Shown: positions 37,174-45,920 of the stretch, piece by piece
How the letters are laid out: each line of letters begins with the position of its first letter
How positions within the stretch are numbered: position 1 is the stretch's first letter
Assembly: GCF_000021545.1 (NCBI RefSeq)
Contig: NC_012438.1
Span: 1 to 64,000 of the forward strand
Direction of reading: 5' to 3'
Source of the DNA: Sulfurihydrogenibium azorense Az-Fu1
GTDB taxonomy: Bacteria > Aquificota > Aquificia > Aquificales > Hydrogenothermaceae
DNA length: 64,000 nucleotides
The notes under the pieces: model-generated
Seen by the model: the letters and a program-made list of their open reading frames with translations, nothing else
What the model was told of the DNA's origin: nothing
The model's database searches: none
Translations under genes and position numbers: made by a program

Positions 37174-40100
37174 TTAAAAATACATTACATCTCTTTCAGC
37201 TACATACTGAAGTAGCTTATGTTTAAACTCATCTTCTAAGTTTACACAAAAATCAGAGTGAAGCTGTATTTCACACTCAAAGTTTCTGTCGTAAATATGT
37301 ATTACAACATCTTTGTCTCCTCTGTGCTCTTTAAAGAGCTGTTGTAATTTCGGAAGTAAGCCATTCATAGCTTTTTCTTTTGGTATTTTTATTTTTACAC
37401 CTTTTATATCTTTTAAAAAGTTTTCTATAGGCTCTACATTTACTACATTCATTGATATCTTCTCCTGTTCGTCATCTATTTCTATAAAACCTTCTAACAC
37501 AACTATGTTGTCATCTTTTAAAAGGTCTTTGTTTTCAAGTTTTTCTGGAAAGGCTCTACAATCTATCTGCCCTGTTTCATCAGAAAAGCTGAACATCATC
37601 ATCGTATTTCCTGACTTGGTCTTTTTTAGCTTGATTTCATCTACAACGCCTGCAAACTTTACTTTTAAATCACCTTCTGGTCTTTTTCCACTAAAGACAA
37701 GGTCGTATATTTCTCCTATTTTTGCTACTTTTCCTTTTAGCTCTTTTTTGTAAGCATTTATTGGATGTCCTGAAAGGTAAAATCCTAAGACTTCTTTTTC
37801 ATACTTTAACTTTTCTCTTTCTGTAAGTTTCTTAATTCCTGTATCTTCGTAAGTATGTTTTACGTTTACAACGGGAGTTGTTGTTAAAGCGAAAAGAGAG
37901 TTTTGTCCGGCCATTTTACTCTCCCTTGCTTTTTGTCCTGAAGATATTGCTTTATCCACGTTGTTTAGTAAGATGGCTCTGTCTACCTTCTCAAAGTCAA
38001 AAGCTCCTGCTTTTATAAGACTTTCTAATACTCTTTTGTTTGCCGTTTTTGTGTCAAGTCTTTCGCAAAAATCAAAAATATCAACAAATTCTCCATTTTT
38101 TTCTCTCTCTTTAACTATTTCTTTTGCTGAAGACTCTCCTACGTTCTTTATCCTTGCAAGTCCAAATCTTATGTTTTTTGGAGATTCTATGTAAAACTCA
38201 GCCATACTTTTGTTTACATCAGGGGGTAGTAGTTTTATACCAAAGTTTTCCATATCTATAAGGAGGTTTAAAAATTTACTATCGTTTACCTCTGTAGAGA
38301 GTTTTACTGCAAAAAATTCATCTGTGTAGTAAGTTTTAACCCAAGCAGTCCAGTAGGTTAGGTATGCGTATGCTGTAGAGTGGGATTTGTTGAAAGAGTA
38401 TGAAGCAAACTTTTCTATATCGTCCCAAAGTTTTTCTACTTTTTCTCTGTCAAATCCCCTTTCTACTGCACCTTCAACGAATCTTCCTTTCATTTTTGCC
38501 ATAGTTTCTGGATTTTTCTTTCCTATAGCTTTTCTTAATGTGTCAGCTTCTGCCATTGAAAATCCAGAGAGTATGTTAGACATAAACATTATTTGCTCTT
38601 GGTAAACTATAAGTCCATAGGTTTCTTTTAAAACTTCTTTTACTTCTTCAAATGGGTACTCTATAGGTTTTCTTCCGTGTTTTCTTTCTATGTACTCATC
38701 TACCATTCCACTCATTAAAGGTCCAGGTCTAAACAGTGCAAGTATAGCTATTATCTCATCAAAAACAGTAGGTTTGAGTCTTACTAACAGGTCTTGCATT
38801 CCTTTACTTTCAAGCTGAAATACACCTGTTGTTTTTCCTGATTGAAGCAGTTTGTAAACGTTTTCATCGTCAAGGGGTAAGTCTTGGTAGTTTATCTCTA
38901 TACCATGTCTTTCTTTTATAAGTTTTTTCATTAGGTCTAACTCTGTAAGGGTCTTTAGACCTAAGAAGTCCATTTTTACTAAGCCAAGCTGTTCTAAGGT
39001 TTTCATCTCAAACTGGGTTGCTTTGTTTCCATCTTTATCTCTATAGACTGGAACGTACTCATCCAGTGGACCCGGTGCAATAACTATTCCAGCTGCATGG
39101 ATACCTGTGTGTCTTGCAGAGCCTTCTAACTTCCTTGCAAGGTCTAAAAGCTGTTTTACTTTAGGGTCTGTTTCGTAGAGTTTTCTAAAGTCTGGGTTTG
39201 CTTCAAGATTTTCGTCTATCGTTAAGGTACTACCTTGAATTGGACCGGGAAGTATCATCTTCGCTATTTTATCAGCTTCTTGGTATGGAAAACCTAAGAC
39301 CCTTGCAACGTCCCTTATAACCATTTTAGATTTCATAAAGTTAAAGGTTATAATCTGGGCTACGCTGTCTTCTCCGTACTTATCTTTAACATATCGAATC
39401 ACCTTCTCCCTGTTTTCCATACAAAAGTCAACATCTATATCAGGCATTGATATCCTTTCAGGATTTAAAAATCTTTCAAAGATAAGACCGTGTTTTAACG
39501 GGTCAATTTCTGTTATACCCAGACAGTAAGCTACCAAAGAACCTCCTGCAGAACCTCTTCCAGGACCTACAGGAATACCGTTATTCTTCGCATAGTTAAT
39601 AAAGTCCTGAACTATAAGGAAATACTCTGCAAATCCCATATTGTTTATAACGTCTATCTCATACTGTAGCCTTTCTCTATACTCTTGGAGCTTCTCTTTA
39701 GATAGGTTTTTCTCCTTTTCAAGTCTTTTTTCTAATCCTTCTTTTGATAATTTTTCAAAGTATGCTTTTATATCTTCTTGGGTTGGATTTTCTATACCCG
39801 GGATTTGGTATTTTGGAAAGAGATAACCCCTTGTTTCCGCTGTATCTATTTCAACATTACACTTCTCAGCTATTTCCATAGTGTTTTTAAGGTACTCTTC
39901 ATAACCTTTAAACTTTTCGTACATCTCTTCTGGAGATGTAAAGTGAAGACCTTTTACTTTAAAGGCTTTTCCTTTCTCTTGAAGGCTTTGTAGAGTTTCT
40001 TTCATCTGTAATGCTTTTATAACGTCGTGGGCTGGTTGGTCTTCGGGGTTTAAATAGTGGGAGTCATTTGTCCCTACTACCTTAATACCTAACTCTTTTG

Positions 40101-40692
40101 CAAGTTTTATAATACCTTTGTTGGCCTCTTCTTGCTCTTCTAAGCCATTTACCTGAATCTCAAAGTAAAGGTCTTCTCCAAAGATATCTTTTAGTCTTTT
40201 AGCATACTTTTTTGCTTCTTCGTACTGGCCTTTAGACAAAAGATTTGGAATAAATCCCTTTAAACAAGCTGTTTGACAGATAAGCCCTTCATGGTACTTT
40301 TCAAGGAGCTCCCAGTCTATTCTTGGTTTATAGTAAAAACCTTCTGTGTAAGATAAAGAAGACAACTTCATAAGATTTTTAAATCCTGTTTTATCTTTTG
40401 CAAAAAGTATAAGGTGGTAGTTTTTATCTGTAAGTATATCGTCAGACCCTTCCCCTTTCTTTTCAAACCTGTTGTTTGTAAAGTAGCTCTCCATACCAAT
40501 AATAGGCTTAACCCCTACACTTTTCATCTCTTGGTAAAACTCTACAGCTCCAAATATATTTCCATGGTCTGTAAGACCTACAGCTTTATATCCATACTCA
40601 ACAGCTTTTTTTGCCAAATCTTTTATCTTAATAGCACCATCCAAAAGAGAGTAGTGAGTATGAAGATGAAGATGTACAAAATCTTTTCCCAT
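37174..40692 (-). CDS. dnaE: DNA polymerase III alpha subunit
   Basis: About 1172 residues, the replicative polymerase. N-terminal PHP domain (VHLHLHTHYSLLDGAIKI), polymerase core with GPGRGSAGGSLVAYCLG and the catalytic PDIDVDFC, then helix-hairpin-helix (about 820-900) and a C-terminal OB domain (VKFAGVVDEIKLKKTKSG). ATG 40692 (MGKDF) is favoured because TGAGGAT lies at the right distance and the PHP motif follows; an ATG four codons upstream is the alternative. A 112-nt gap separates it from thiD downstream. Confidence 0.96.
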   Translation of the reverse strand: MGKDFVHLHLHTHYSLLDGAIKIKDLAKKAVEYGYKAVGLTDHGNIFGAVEFYQEMKSVGVKPIIGMESYFTNNRFEKKGEGSDDILTDKNYHLILFAKDKTGFKNLMKLSSLSYTEGFYYKPRIDWELLEKYHEGLICQTACLKGFIPNLLSKGQYEEAKKYAKRLKDIFGEDLYFEIQVNGLEEQEEANKGIIKLAKELGIKVVGTNDSHYLNPEDQPAHDVIKALQMKETLQSLQEKGKAFKVKGLHFTSPEEMYEKFKGYEEYLKNTMEIAEKCNVEIDTAETRGYLFPKYQIPGIENPTQEDIKAYFEKLSKEGLEKRLEKEKNLSKEKLQEYRERLQYEIDVINNMGFAEYFLIVQDFINYAKNNGIPVGPGRGSAGGSLVAYCLGITEIDPLKHGLIFERFLNPERISMPDIDVDFCMENREKVIRYVKDKYGEDSVAQIITFNFMKSKMVIRDVARVLGFPYQEADKIAKMILPGPIQGSTLTIDENLEANPDFRKLYETDPKVKQLLDLARKLEGSARHTGIHAAGIVIAPGPLDEYVPVYRDKDGNKATQFEMKTLEQLGLVKMDFLGLKTLTELDLMKKLIKERHGIEINYQDLPLDDENVYKLLQSGKTTGVFQLESKGMQDLLVRLKPTVFDEIIAILALFRPGPLMSGMVDEYIERKHGRKPIEYPFEEVKEVLKETYGLIVYQEQIMFMSNILSGFSMAEADTLRKAIGKKNPETMAKMKGRFVEGAVERGFDREKVEKLWDDIEKFASYSFNKSHSTAYAYLTYWTAWVKTYYTDEFFAVKLSTEVNDSKFLNLLIDMENFGIKLLPPDVNKSMAEFYIESPKNIRFGLARIKNVGESSAKEIVKEREKNGEFVDIFDFCERLDTKTANKRVLESLIKAGAFDFEKVDRAILLNNVDKAISSGQKARESKMAGQNSLFALTTTPVVNVKHTYEDTGIKKLTEREKLKYEKEVLGFYLSGHPINAYKKELKGKVAKIGEIYDLVFSGKRPEGDLKVKFAGVVDEIKLKKTKSGNTMMMFSFSDETGQIDCRAFPEKLENKDLLKDDNIVVLEGFIEIDDEQEKISMNVVNVEPIENFLKDIKGVKIKIPKEKAMNGLLPKLQQLFKEHRGDKDVVIHIYDRNFECEIQLHSDFCVNLEDEFKHKLLQYVAERDVMYF

Positions 40693-40767
40693 CTTTATCC
40701 TCATTTTGTAAATTTTTTATTAAGTTTATATTAATACTCTATCTGCTGATTTTAAAGTATGACTTTT

Positions 40768-40796
40768 TTGATAAATTTTTACTATTATGGTAAAAT
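40768..40796 (+). promoter_or_regulatory. Promoter of the zinc-ribbon gene and radC
   Basis: TTGATA (40768-40773), 17-nt spacer, TAAAAT (40791-40796). The predicted start is near 40803, leaving a 44-nt leader with AAAGGAGAG before ATG 40847. Confidence 0.65.
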
Positions 40797-40846
40797 TGGA
40801 AAGGTGTTATAAAGCAAAAAACTATAACAAATAAAGGAGAGATGCG

Positions 40847-41323
40847 ATGAAAAGAATGGATAAGTTAATTCAAGAGTACATCCATGACCCATACTTTACA
40901 AAAGAGAAGTATCATGATCCATCTGTGTGTGAGAGATGTGGAGTTGTTTTCCATAATGGAATATTCGAATGGATGAAAGAAGTTCCTAAGAATGCTGAGA
41001 AAATTGTATGTCCAGCTTGTAGAAGAATAGAGGATAACTACGAAGGTGGTATAGTTTATTTAGAAGGCCAATTTTTAGAAAAGCATAAAGATGAGATTTT
41101 ACACCGTATTAAAAATGTTGAAGAAGAAGAGATGGAGTACAGACCTTTAGAAAGAATTATAGATATAAAAGAAGAAAACGGAAAGTTTGTTATAAGAACC
41201 ACATACGAACACCTTGCAAGAAGAATAGGCGAAGCTGTACATAAAGCCTACAAAGGAGAATTAAAACTTAACTACCCTGAAGGTAAAAAGTACGTAAGAG
41301 TTTACTGGCACAGAGACCAGTAG
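40847..41323 (+). CDS. Zinc-ribbon protein (BCAM0308/NMD3-like)
   Basis: 158 residues. Four cysteines in two CxxC pairs (Cys28/31 and Cys55/58) form an evident zinc ribbon, followed by a charged domain with DIKEENGKFVIRTTYEHLARRIG and a basic end KYVRVYWHRDQ. It resembles the small BCAM0308 family, whose zinc part recalls NMD3. An RNA or ribosome role is only suggested by that likeness. Strong RBS and its own promoter imply good expression. Confidence 0.6.
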   Translation: MKRMDKLIQEYIHDPYFTKEKYHDPSVCERCGVVFHNGIFEWMKEVPKNAEKIVCPACRRIEDNYEGGIVYLEGQFLEKHKDEILHRIKNVEEEEMEYRPLERIIDIKEENGKFVIRTTYEHLARRIGEAVHKAYKGELKLNYPEGKKYVRVYWHRDQ

Positions 41324-41333
41324 ATTAAAAATT

Positions 41334-42023
41334 ATGAAACAAGATAGGGCTGTATACAAAAAACCAATCAAAGACTTACCAAAAGACTTACTACCAAGGG
41401 AGAAAGCTCTTAAATATGGGCTTTCTTCTTTATCTGATGAAGAACTTTTGGCTATATCTTTAGGATCCGGAACAAAAGGAATAAACGTAATAGGGTTATC
41501 TCAAAAAATACTAAATGGGAAATCATTTAAAGAGTTGAAAAACATATCCTTAGAAGACCTAAAAAAAATCAAAGGAATAGGTACGACAAAAGCTCTGCAA
41601 GTCTTATCTATCATTGAGATTGCCAAAAGAATGGAAGACCCTGAAGAAAAAGTAAAGATAACCTCTGTATCTGATGCTTACAGTCTTTTAAAATACCTAT
41701 CTAAAGAGTCTCAAGAGTATATGGTTGGAATTTATCTAAACAGCTCAAACGAGCTTATAGCAAAGGAAGTTATAGCAAAAGGGTCTTTAAACGTTGTTAG
41801 GGTTTTACCAAGAGATATTCTTTATTATGGATTAAAACATAACTGTAATGGAATAATAATCGCCCATAATCACCCAAATGGCTCAAGTAAACCTTCTGAA
41901 GAAGACATAAACTTTACCAAAAAACTCTCTCAACTTGCCCTTGAGATGGGTTTTGAACTTTTAGACCACATTATAGTTGGAAAAAACGATTACTTTAGTT
42001 TTGCAGAAAAAGGATTAATTTAA
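41334..42023 (+). CDS. radC: RadC-family JAB domain protein
   Basis: 229 residues. N-terminal helix-hairpin-helix (SLEDLKKIKGIGTTKALQVL) and a C-terminal JAMM/MPN domain with HNHPNGSSKPSEED, the zinc-binding HxHPxG...D set. The family is often called a DNA repair protein, but its true role is unsettled. It follows the zinc-ribbon gene by 10 nt, and its stop TAA overlaps the start of the next gene. Confidence 0.94.
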   Translation: MKQDRAVYKKPIKDLPKDLLPREKALKYGLSSLSDEELLAISLGSGTKGINVIGLSQKILNGKSFKELKNISLEDLKKIKGIGTTKALQVLSIIEIAKRMEDPEEKVKITSVSDAYSLLKYLSKESQEYMVGIYLNSSNELIAKEVIAKGSLNVVRVLPRDILYYGLKHNCNGIIIAHNHPNGSSKPSEEDINFTKKLSQLALEMGFELLDHIIVGKNDYFSFAEKGLI

Positions 42024-42646
42024 TGGAAATTTTTGTTCCTCTGGCAATTTTTACCCTAATTTTACTGTCTCAGGTAAACTCCCAAGAAGAAGTATATAGA
42101 ACTGAGCCACTTTACATAGTAAATTATGAAAATAATCAAACAGACAAATCAGACCAATTAAAAAACTATACTGTTTATAAAGTTTACGTTTTTGGTTTGG
42201 CAGTAGGTGATATTTATATTACTAAAAAAGATGGAAAAATCGAGGCAAAAGGTCAAACTTATAAATCTTTGAGATTTTTATACAACTATGACTTTCTTTA
42301 TATAGAAGAAGGAGATTACAAAGCACTTTACGAGAAAGAGAAGGATAAAGAAAAAATCTACGAAAACCAAGAGATATACGAAAAAAAACCTTGGCTTCCT
42401 ATAATAACAAAGTTTTTCAAAGATAACGTTTCTCCTCAAGATATTCTATATATGAAGATACAGATAAACAACGCTCCTGTTTTAATATCAAAACAAGAAA
42501 ATCAAGACCAGATTGTTTACATATTTGAACCTCAAAAAAGCAAGACAAAAAAAATATTAGTATACATGAGAAAAAATCAAAGTGTTCCATACAAAATAGA
42601 CATAGAGGCTAAAGTGAGTATATCTTTAGAACTTGTTAAACCTTAA
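42023..42646 (+). CDS. Exported DUF3108-like protein
   Basis: 207 residues. Signal peptide (about 1-20, ending SQVNS), then a beta-rich domain with YKVYVFGLAVGDIYITKKDGK resembling the start of DUF3108 periplasmic proteins, and a Lys-rich end. Function unknown. It overlaps radC by 1 nt and the convergent modC by 11 nt. Confidence 0.5.
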   Translation: MEIFVPLAIFTLILLSQVNSQEEVYRTEPLYIVNYENNQTDKSDQLKNYTVYKVYVFGLAVGDIYITKKDGKIEAKGQTYKSLRFLYNYDFLYIEEGDYKALYEKEKDKEKIYENQEIYEKKPWLPIITKFFKDNVSPQDILYMKIQINNAPVLISKQENQDQIVYIFEPQKSKTKKILVYMRKNQSVPYKIDIEAKVSISLELVKP

Positions 42647-43493
42647 TTACCACTGGATTAAAAGCTTTAGTTCCTACTAACACTTCTTCTCCGACTTTAA
42701 ACTCCTGTGTAGTTGCAACCTCAACTAAATTACCATCTATGTCTACAGTTATTACATAGACCAAATCGGCCTTTCTTACATCTAAAACTGTTCCGTAAAA
42801 AGAAAACTTTCCAGAGATACTTTTTTCTATAAAAACTTCTCTAGGAGTGCCTATCTTCTTTATCTTTCCATCTTCAAGGTATATAACTCTGTCTGATAGT
42901 TTAAAAACTTCAGGTTTGTCATGAGAGACTAAGACAGTGGTTAAGTTAAAGATTTTGTGGATTTTTTTTAGTTCGTCTTGAAGTTTAGACCTTATTGAGT
43001 AATCAAGAGCTGAGAGAGGCTCATCTAAAAGAAGTATATCAGGATTTTTTACGATTGCCCTTGCTAAAGCTACTCTCTGTTGCTGACCTCCTGACAAGGA
43101 TGAAGGATACCTGTCTTTTAGAGAGTAAAGTTCTACTGTCTTTAAAACTTCGTCAACTCTATCTAACTGCTTTTTATCTACTGCATAGGCAACATTTTCA
43201 TAAACCGTCATATTAGGAAAAAGAGCATAGTTTTGAAACACAAACCCTACATTCCTTTTTTGTGGTGGAAGGTTTATCTTTTTTGATGAATCAAGGTAGA
43301 CTTTTCCATCAAACTCTATATAACCTTCATCCGGTTTTTCAAGTCCTGCTATCATCCTTAAAATCGTTGTTTTTCCACTACCTGATTTTCCAAATATAGT
43401 TAAAAATTCTCCCTTTTCTACTATAAAATCAGCTTCCAGAGTAAACTTACCCTTATAACCAATAAGTTGTTTTTTTACTTTTACTATAATCAT
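42636..43493 (-). CDS. modC: Molybdate ABC transporter ATP-binding protein
   Basis: 285 residues. Walker A FGKSGSGKTTILR, Q loop FVFQNYALFPNMTV, ABC signature LSGGQQQRVALARA, Walker B ILLLDEPLSALD and H loop SHDKPEV. The C-terminal 65 residues form only one short TOBE-like domain, shorter than the roughly 350-residue E. coli ModC. It drives molybdate import with ModB and ModA; adjacency to modB (1 nt) and modA makes molybdate the likely substrate, although tungstate cannot be excluded in a thermophile. Confidence 0.9.
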   Translation of the reverse strand: MIIVKVKKQLIGYKGKFTLEADFIVEKGEFLTIFGKSGSGKTTILRMIAGLEKPDEGYIEFDGKVYLDSSKKINLPPQKRNVGFVFQNYALFPNMTVYENVAYAVDKKQLDRVDEVLKTVELYSLKDRYPSSLSGGQQQRVALARAIVKNPDILLLDEPLSALDYSIRSKLQDELKKIHKIFNLTTVLVSHDKPEVFKLSDRVIYLEDGKIKKIGTPREVFIEKSISGKFSFYGTVLDVRKADLVYVITVDIDGNLVEVATTQEFKVGEEVLVGTKAFNPVVIKV

Positions 43494-43494
43494 T

Positions 43495-44181
43495 TTACTG
43501 AGCTACCTCAAACCTTTTGTTTAACATGTATAAAAGTAAAAGTACAAAAAATGAAAGTCCAAAAAGTATTGCTGCGTAAGCATGGGCAGTTGTGTAATCA
43601 AGTTTTTCTACAGCGTCGTAGATTGCTATTGATACTACCTTCGTTTCTCCCTCTATACTACCTCCTACCATCAAAACAACTCCAAACTCTCCTACAGTAT
43701 GGGCAAAAGAAAGTGTTATTCCTGTCATTATGGCAGGCTTCATATTTGGTAGGATAACTCTAAAAAGGGTTTGGATTTTAGATTTACCAAGGGTGTAGGA
43801 GGCCTCTATCAAAGATTTATTTACAGACTTAAACCCTGATAAAAGTGGATGAACCATAAAGGGAAAACTAAATATCACTGAAGCTATAACTATTCCTTCG
43901 TAGTGAAACGCAAGCTGATGCCCAAACAATTCTTGCCAAAACTTTCCTAAAAATCCGTTTTTAGACATTATCAAAAGAAGATAAAAACCCAAGACAGAAG
44001 GAGGCAGTACTAAAGGAAGTGCAACTACAGCTTCTATAGCTGCCTTTAACTTAAATTTAGAATAGCTTAAAAAGTATGCCAAAGGCATTCCTACAAAAAA
44101 CAGTATAACAGTTGTCGTAAAAGCAAGTTTTAATGTAAGGTAAAAAGGCGTAAAGTCTATCTGTTTTAAAACTTCAACCAT
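43495..44181 (-). CDS. modB: Molybdate ABC transporter permease
   Basis: 228 residues, about five membrane helices. The EAA loop EASYTLGKSKIQTLFRVILP, the site that contacts ModC, is clear, and LPLVLPPSVLGFYLL and SFAHTVGEFGVVLMVGGS are typical of ModB. It lies 1 nt from both the di-Mop gene and modC. Confidence 0.94.
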   Translation of the reverse strand: MVEVLKQIDFTPFYLTLKLAFTTTVILFFVGMPLAYFLSYSKFKLKAAIEAVVALPLVLPPSVLGFYLLLIMSKNGFLGKFWQELFGHQLAFHYEGIVIASVIFSFPFMVHPLLSGFKSVNKSLIEASYTLGKSKIQTLFRVILPNMKPAIMTGITLSFAHTVGEFGVVLMVGGSIEGETKVVSIAIYDAVEKLDYTTAHAYAAILFGLSFFVLLLLYMLNKRFEVAQ

Positions 44182-44182
44182 A

Positions 44183-44566
44183 TTACACCTCTAAGATAAT
44201 ATTTGTAGGTTTTATGTATATGTAGATTTTATCGTCTACTTTAAAGTCCTCTGCCTCGTACTTTGATAAAATAGCTGAAAATTGATAATTTTTCGCTTGA
44301 AAATTGATAGCTGAAAATATCTCTCCAAAAGTTATAGATTTAATCTCACCTTCAAAGGTATTTATTTTAAAAATTTTTTCTTTAGAAAAGATAAAATCAT
44401 TCTCTTTAAAAATGAGTTTTACAGACTTTCCTACTTTTAGATAATCTACTGTGTTTGGATTTTCAAGAACTATACAGTAAAAATCTCCAAGTTCTGTGCT
44501 TAACTTTACTTGAGAGATTGTGTCTGTAAACTCAACGCTAACTACGTAGGCTTGAATTGTATTCAT
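44183..44566 (-). CDS. Di-Mop (TOBE) molybdate-binding protein
   Basis: 127 residues made of two Mop/TOBE-like halves (about 1-62 and 67-127), each with the beta pattern ending in a hydrophobic strand (VGKSVKLIFKENDFIF; VDDKIYIYIKPTNIIL). There is no DNA-binding domain. Likely a cytoplasmic molybdate store or buffer, like molbindins. It is cotranscribed with modB. Sequence identity to classical molbindins is low. Confidence 0.7.
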   Translation of the reverse strand: MNTIQAYVVSVEFTDTISQVKLSTELGDFYCIVLENPNTVDYLKVGKSVKLIFKENDFIFSKEKIFKINTFEGEIKSITFGEIFSAINFQAKNYQFSAILSKYEAEDFKVDDKIYIYIKPTNIILEV

Positions 44567-44568
44567 CG

Positions 44569-44755
44569 TTAGCCTCTCTTGTTATTCATGTAAAGCATTT
44601 TAAAAGAAGATATTAAAAGTATAACTCCCAGCATTATCCTAAGCCCGTGGCTTGAAAACTGCTTTAAAAACAAACTTCCTACAAACGAACCCAATATAGA
44701 ACCTATAACCATAAACAGCACAAAAAACTTTTCATCTAAAACTGTCTTAAAGGAA
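44569..44755 (-). pseudogene. Tail of a TauE/SafE-type membrane exporter
   Basis: A minus-strand frame ending at a TAA (44569-44571) reads KTVLDEKFFVLFMVIGSIL, then GSFVGSLFLKQFSSHGLRIM and LGVILLISSFKML. This is the C-terminal membrane helices of the TauE/SafE (DUF81) family. No start or N-terminal part is present. Its 5' side is joined to a modD fragment at about 44745-44755, indicating a deletion that removed the rest of both genes. Confidence 0.65.
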
Positions 44756-44804
44756 TATCTTCGTTTACTATGTAATCTAACTCAAAACTGTTTAACTCTA
44801 CCAT
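44736..44804 (-). pseudogene. N-terminal fragment of modD (NadC-like)
   Basis: ATG 44804 overlaps the modA stop (TAATG) and opens MVELNSFELDYIVNEDIPLR, then QF and stop. The pattern LDxIVxEDIPL matches the start of ModD and nicotinate-nucleotide pyrophosphorylase (LDxLLxEDxPYGDLT), and modD genes do occur in mod operons. Only about 19 codons are left before the frame runs into the TauE-type tail out of frame. Confidence 0.6.
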
Positions 44805-45577
44805 TACTCCTCACCCGGTAAAATAAATCCGTACTTAACAAATATCTTTCTTGCCTCAGGAGTTCCTATAAAATCGTAAAATCTTTTAGCTGTTTCAAAT
44901 GTTTCTCTGTCTGTGTTTGCATGCTTTAAGATTGCATAGCCTTGCTTTATCTCATTGTGGCAAGTTGCAGGTAAGAGGTAGTATATTCCTATCTTTTGAA
45001 GTTTTTCACTTTTTGCAATAGAAAGGGCTAAAAATCCTACATCTGCAGCTCCTGTTTCAACATACTGAGCTGTTTGGCTTATATTTTCACCTAAAACTAA
45101 CTTATCCTTTAATTTGTCAAACAGCCTGTAATGTTCAAGACATTGTTTTGCCGCAACACCGTAAGGAGCATGCTCCCAGTTTGCTATTGCTATCTTTTTC
45201 ACTCTTGGGTCTAACACTGTATTTATACCTTTGGATACGTCTATTCCACTGTCTTTCCTTGTCCAAAGGACTATTCTACCTATAGCATAGGGTTTTACAT
45301 CAGATAAGGTTAGTCCTTGCTGTTTTAGCTTTTCTACGTATGACATATCAGCAGAGAAAAACAGATCGTAAGGAGCTCCATTTACAACCTGAGTGTAACC
45401 CTTTCCGGAAGAACCAAAAATAGCCTTAACTTTGTCTTGTGGATACTTTTGTTTGTACACTTTTAAAATCTCTTCAAAAGCGTAGGTTAAGTCTGCAGCT
45501 GCGTAAACGGTAATCTCTCCTGCGTACGCCTTAAATGCAAGTAGTAAAGCCAAAACGATACCTAAAATATTTTTCAT
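44804..45577 (-). CDS. modA: Molybdate-binding periplasmic protein
   Basis: 257 residues with a signal peptide (MKNILGIVLALLLAFKAYA). Mature start EITVYAAADLTYAFEEI, then FGSSGKGYTQVVNGAPYDLFFSADMSY, which holds the Ser/Ala oxyanion contacts, and later YGVAAKQCLEHY and ETGAADVGFLALS. It captures molybdate or tungstate for ModBC. Start ATG 45577 follows GGAGGTTTACG; a ModE-like box lies directly upstream. Confidence 0.95.
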   Translation of the reverse strand: MKNILGIVLALLLAFKAYAGEITVYAAADLTYAFEEILKVYKQKYPQDKVKAIFGSSGKGYTQVVNGAPYDLFFSADMSYVEKLKQQGLTLSDVKPYAIGRIVLWTRKDSGIDVSKGINTVLDPRVKKIAIANWEHAPYGVAAKQCLEHYRLFDKLKDKLVLGENISQTAQYVETGAADVGFLALSIAKSEKLQKIGIYYLLPATCHNEIKQGYAILKHANTDRETFETAKRFYDFIGTPEARKIFVKYGFILPGEE

Positions 45578-45584
45578 CGTAAAC

Positions 45585-45607
45585 CTCCTATATAAATTTT
45601 TATATAA
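45585..45607 (-). promoter_or_regulatory. ModE-like operator before modA
   Basis: CCTATATA-AATTTT-TATATAACC resembles the E. coli ModE site (CGnTATAT with a 6-7 bp gap and TATATAACG). It abuts the modA RBS, so a bound ModE-like repressor would block the start of transcription. No modE gene is in the window. Confidence 0.55.
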
Positions 45608-45628
45608 CCAAAATTAGTAAAAAAATTT

Positions 45629-45862
45629 TTAAAACTTACCTACTATAATATCAGACACTTTGATAACAGCTAAAACTTCCGTACCTTCTTTAAGAGTTTC
45701 AAGACAGACTCCAGTTGTTTTGCTTTCATCTTCCCAATCTGTTAAAAAGTACTTAGCCCTAATTGAACCAGAGAACTTAGACTCCTTTATAGCAGAGAAT
45801 ATGTCATCAGCAGCCATAACACTGGTTGACAAAAGTAAAGAAGTCAAAAGAGCCTTCCTCAT
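45629..45862 (-). pseudogene. Porin N-terminus fused to a Mop-domain C-terminus
   Basis: 77 codons in one open frame. Residues 1-17 are a signal peptide and 18-50 (ADDIFSAIKESKFSGSIRAK) resemble the start of Aquificales/Epsilonproteobacteria outer-membrane porins. Residues 54-77 (LETLKEGTEVLAVIKVSDII) are the end of a Mop/TOBE molybdate-binding domain. A deletion near 45700-45712 seems to have joined a porin gene to a molbindin gene in frame. The product would be an exported fragment and is probably nonfunctional. Confidence 0.65.
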
Positions 45863-45876
45863 ATCTTAACCTACGT

Positions 45877-45900
45877 CGCTATGTATAAAAATATATAACC
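45877..45900 (-). promoter_or_regulatory. ModE-like operator before the porin-Mop chimera
   Basis: CGCTATGTA-TAAAAA-TATATAACC, with the same second arm (TATATAACC) and 6-bp spacing as the box at modA, and a first arm CGCTATgTA that fits the E. coli ModE consensus even better. On the minus strand it overlaps a plausible -10 (TTATAT). Confidence 0.6.
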
Positions 45901-45920
45901 ATATAAAAACGTTAAAAAAT

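Noticed and set aside
37313-37753. 146-codon plus-strand frame inside dnaE
   Set aside because: Antisense shadow of the DnaE C-terminal domain, with no RBS or recognisable product.
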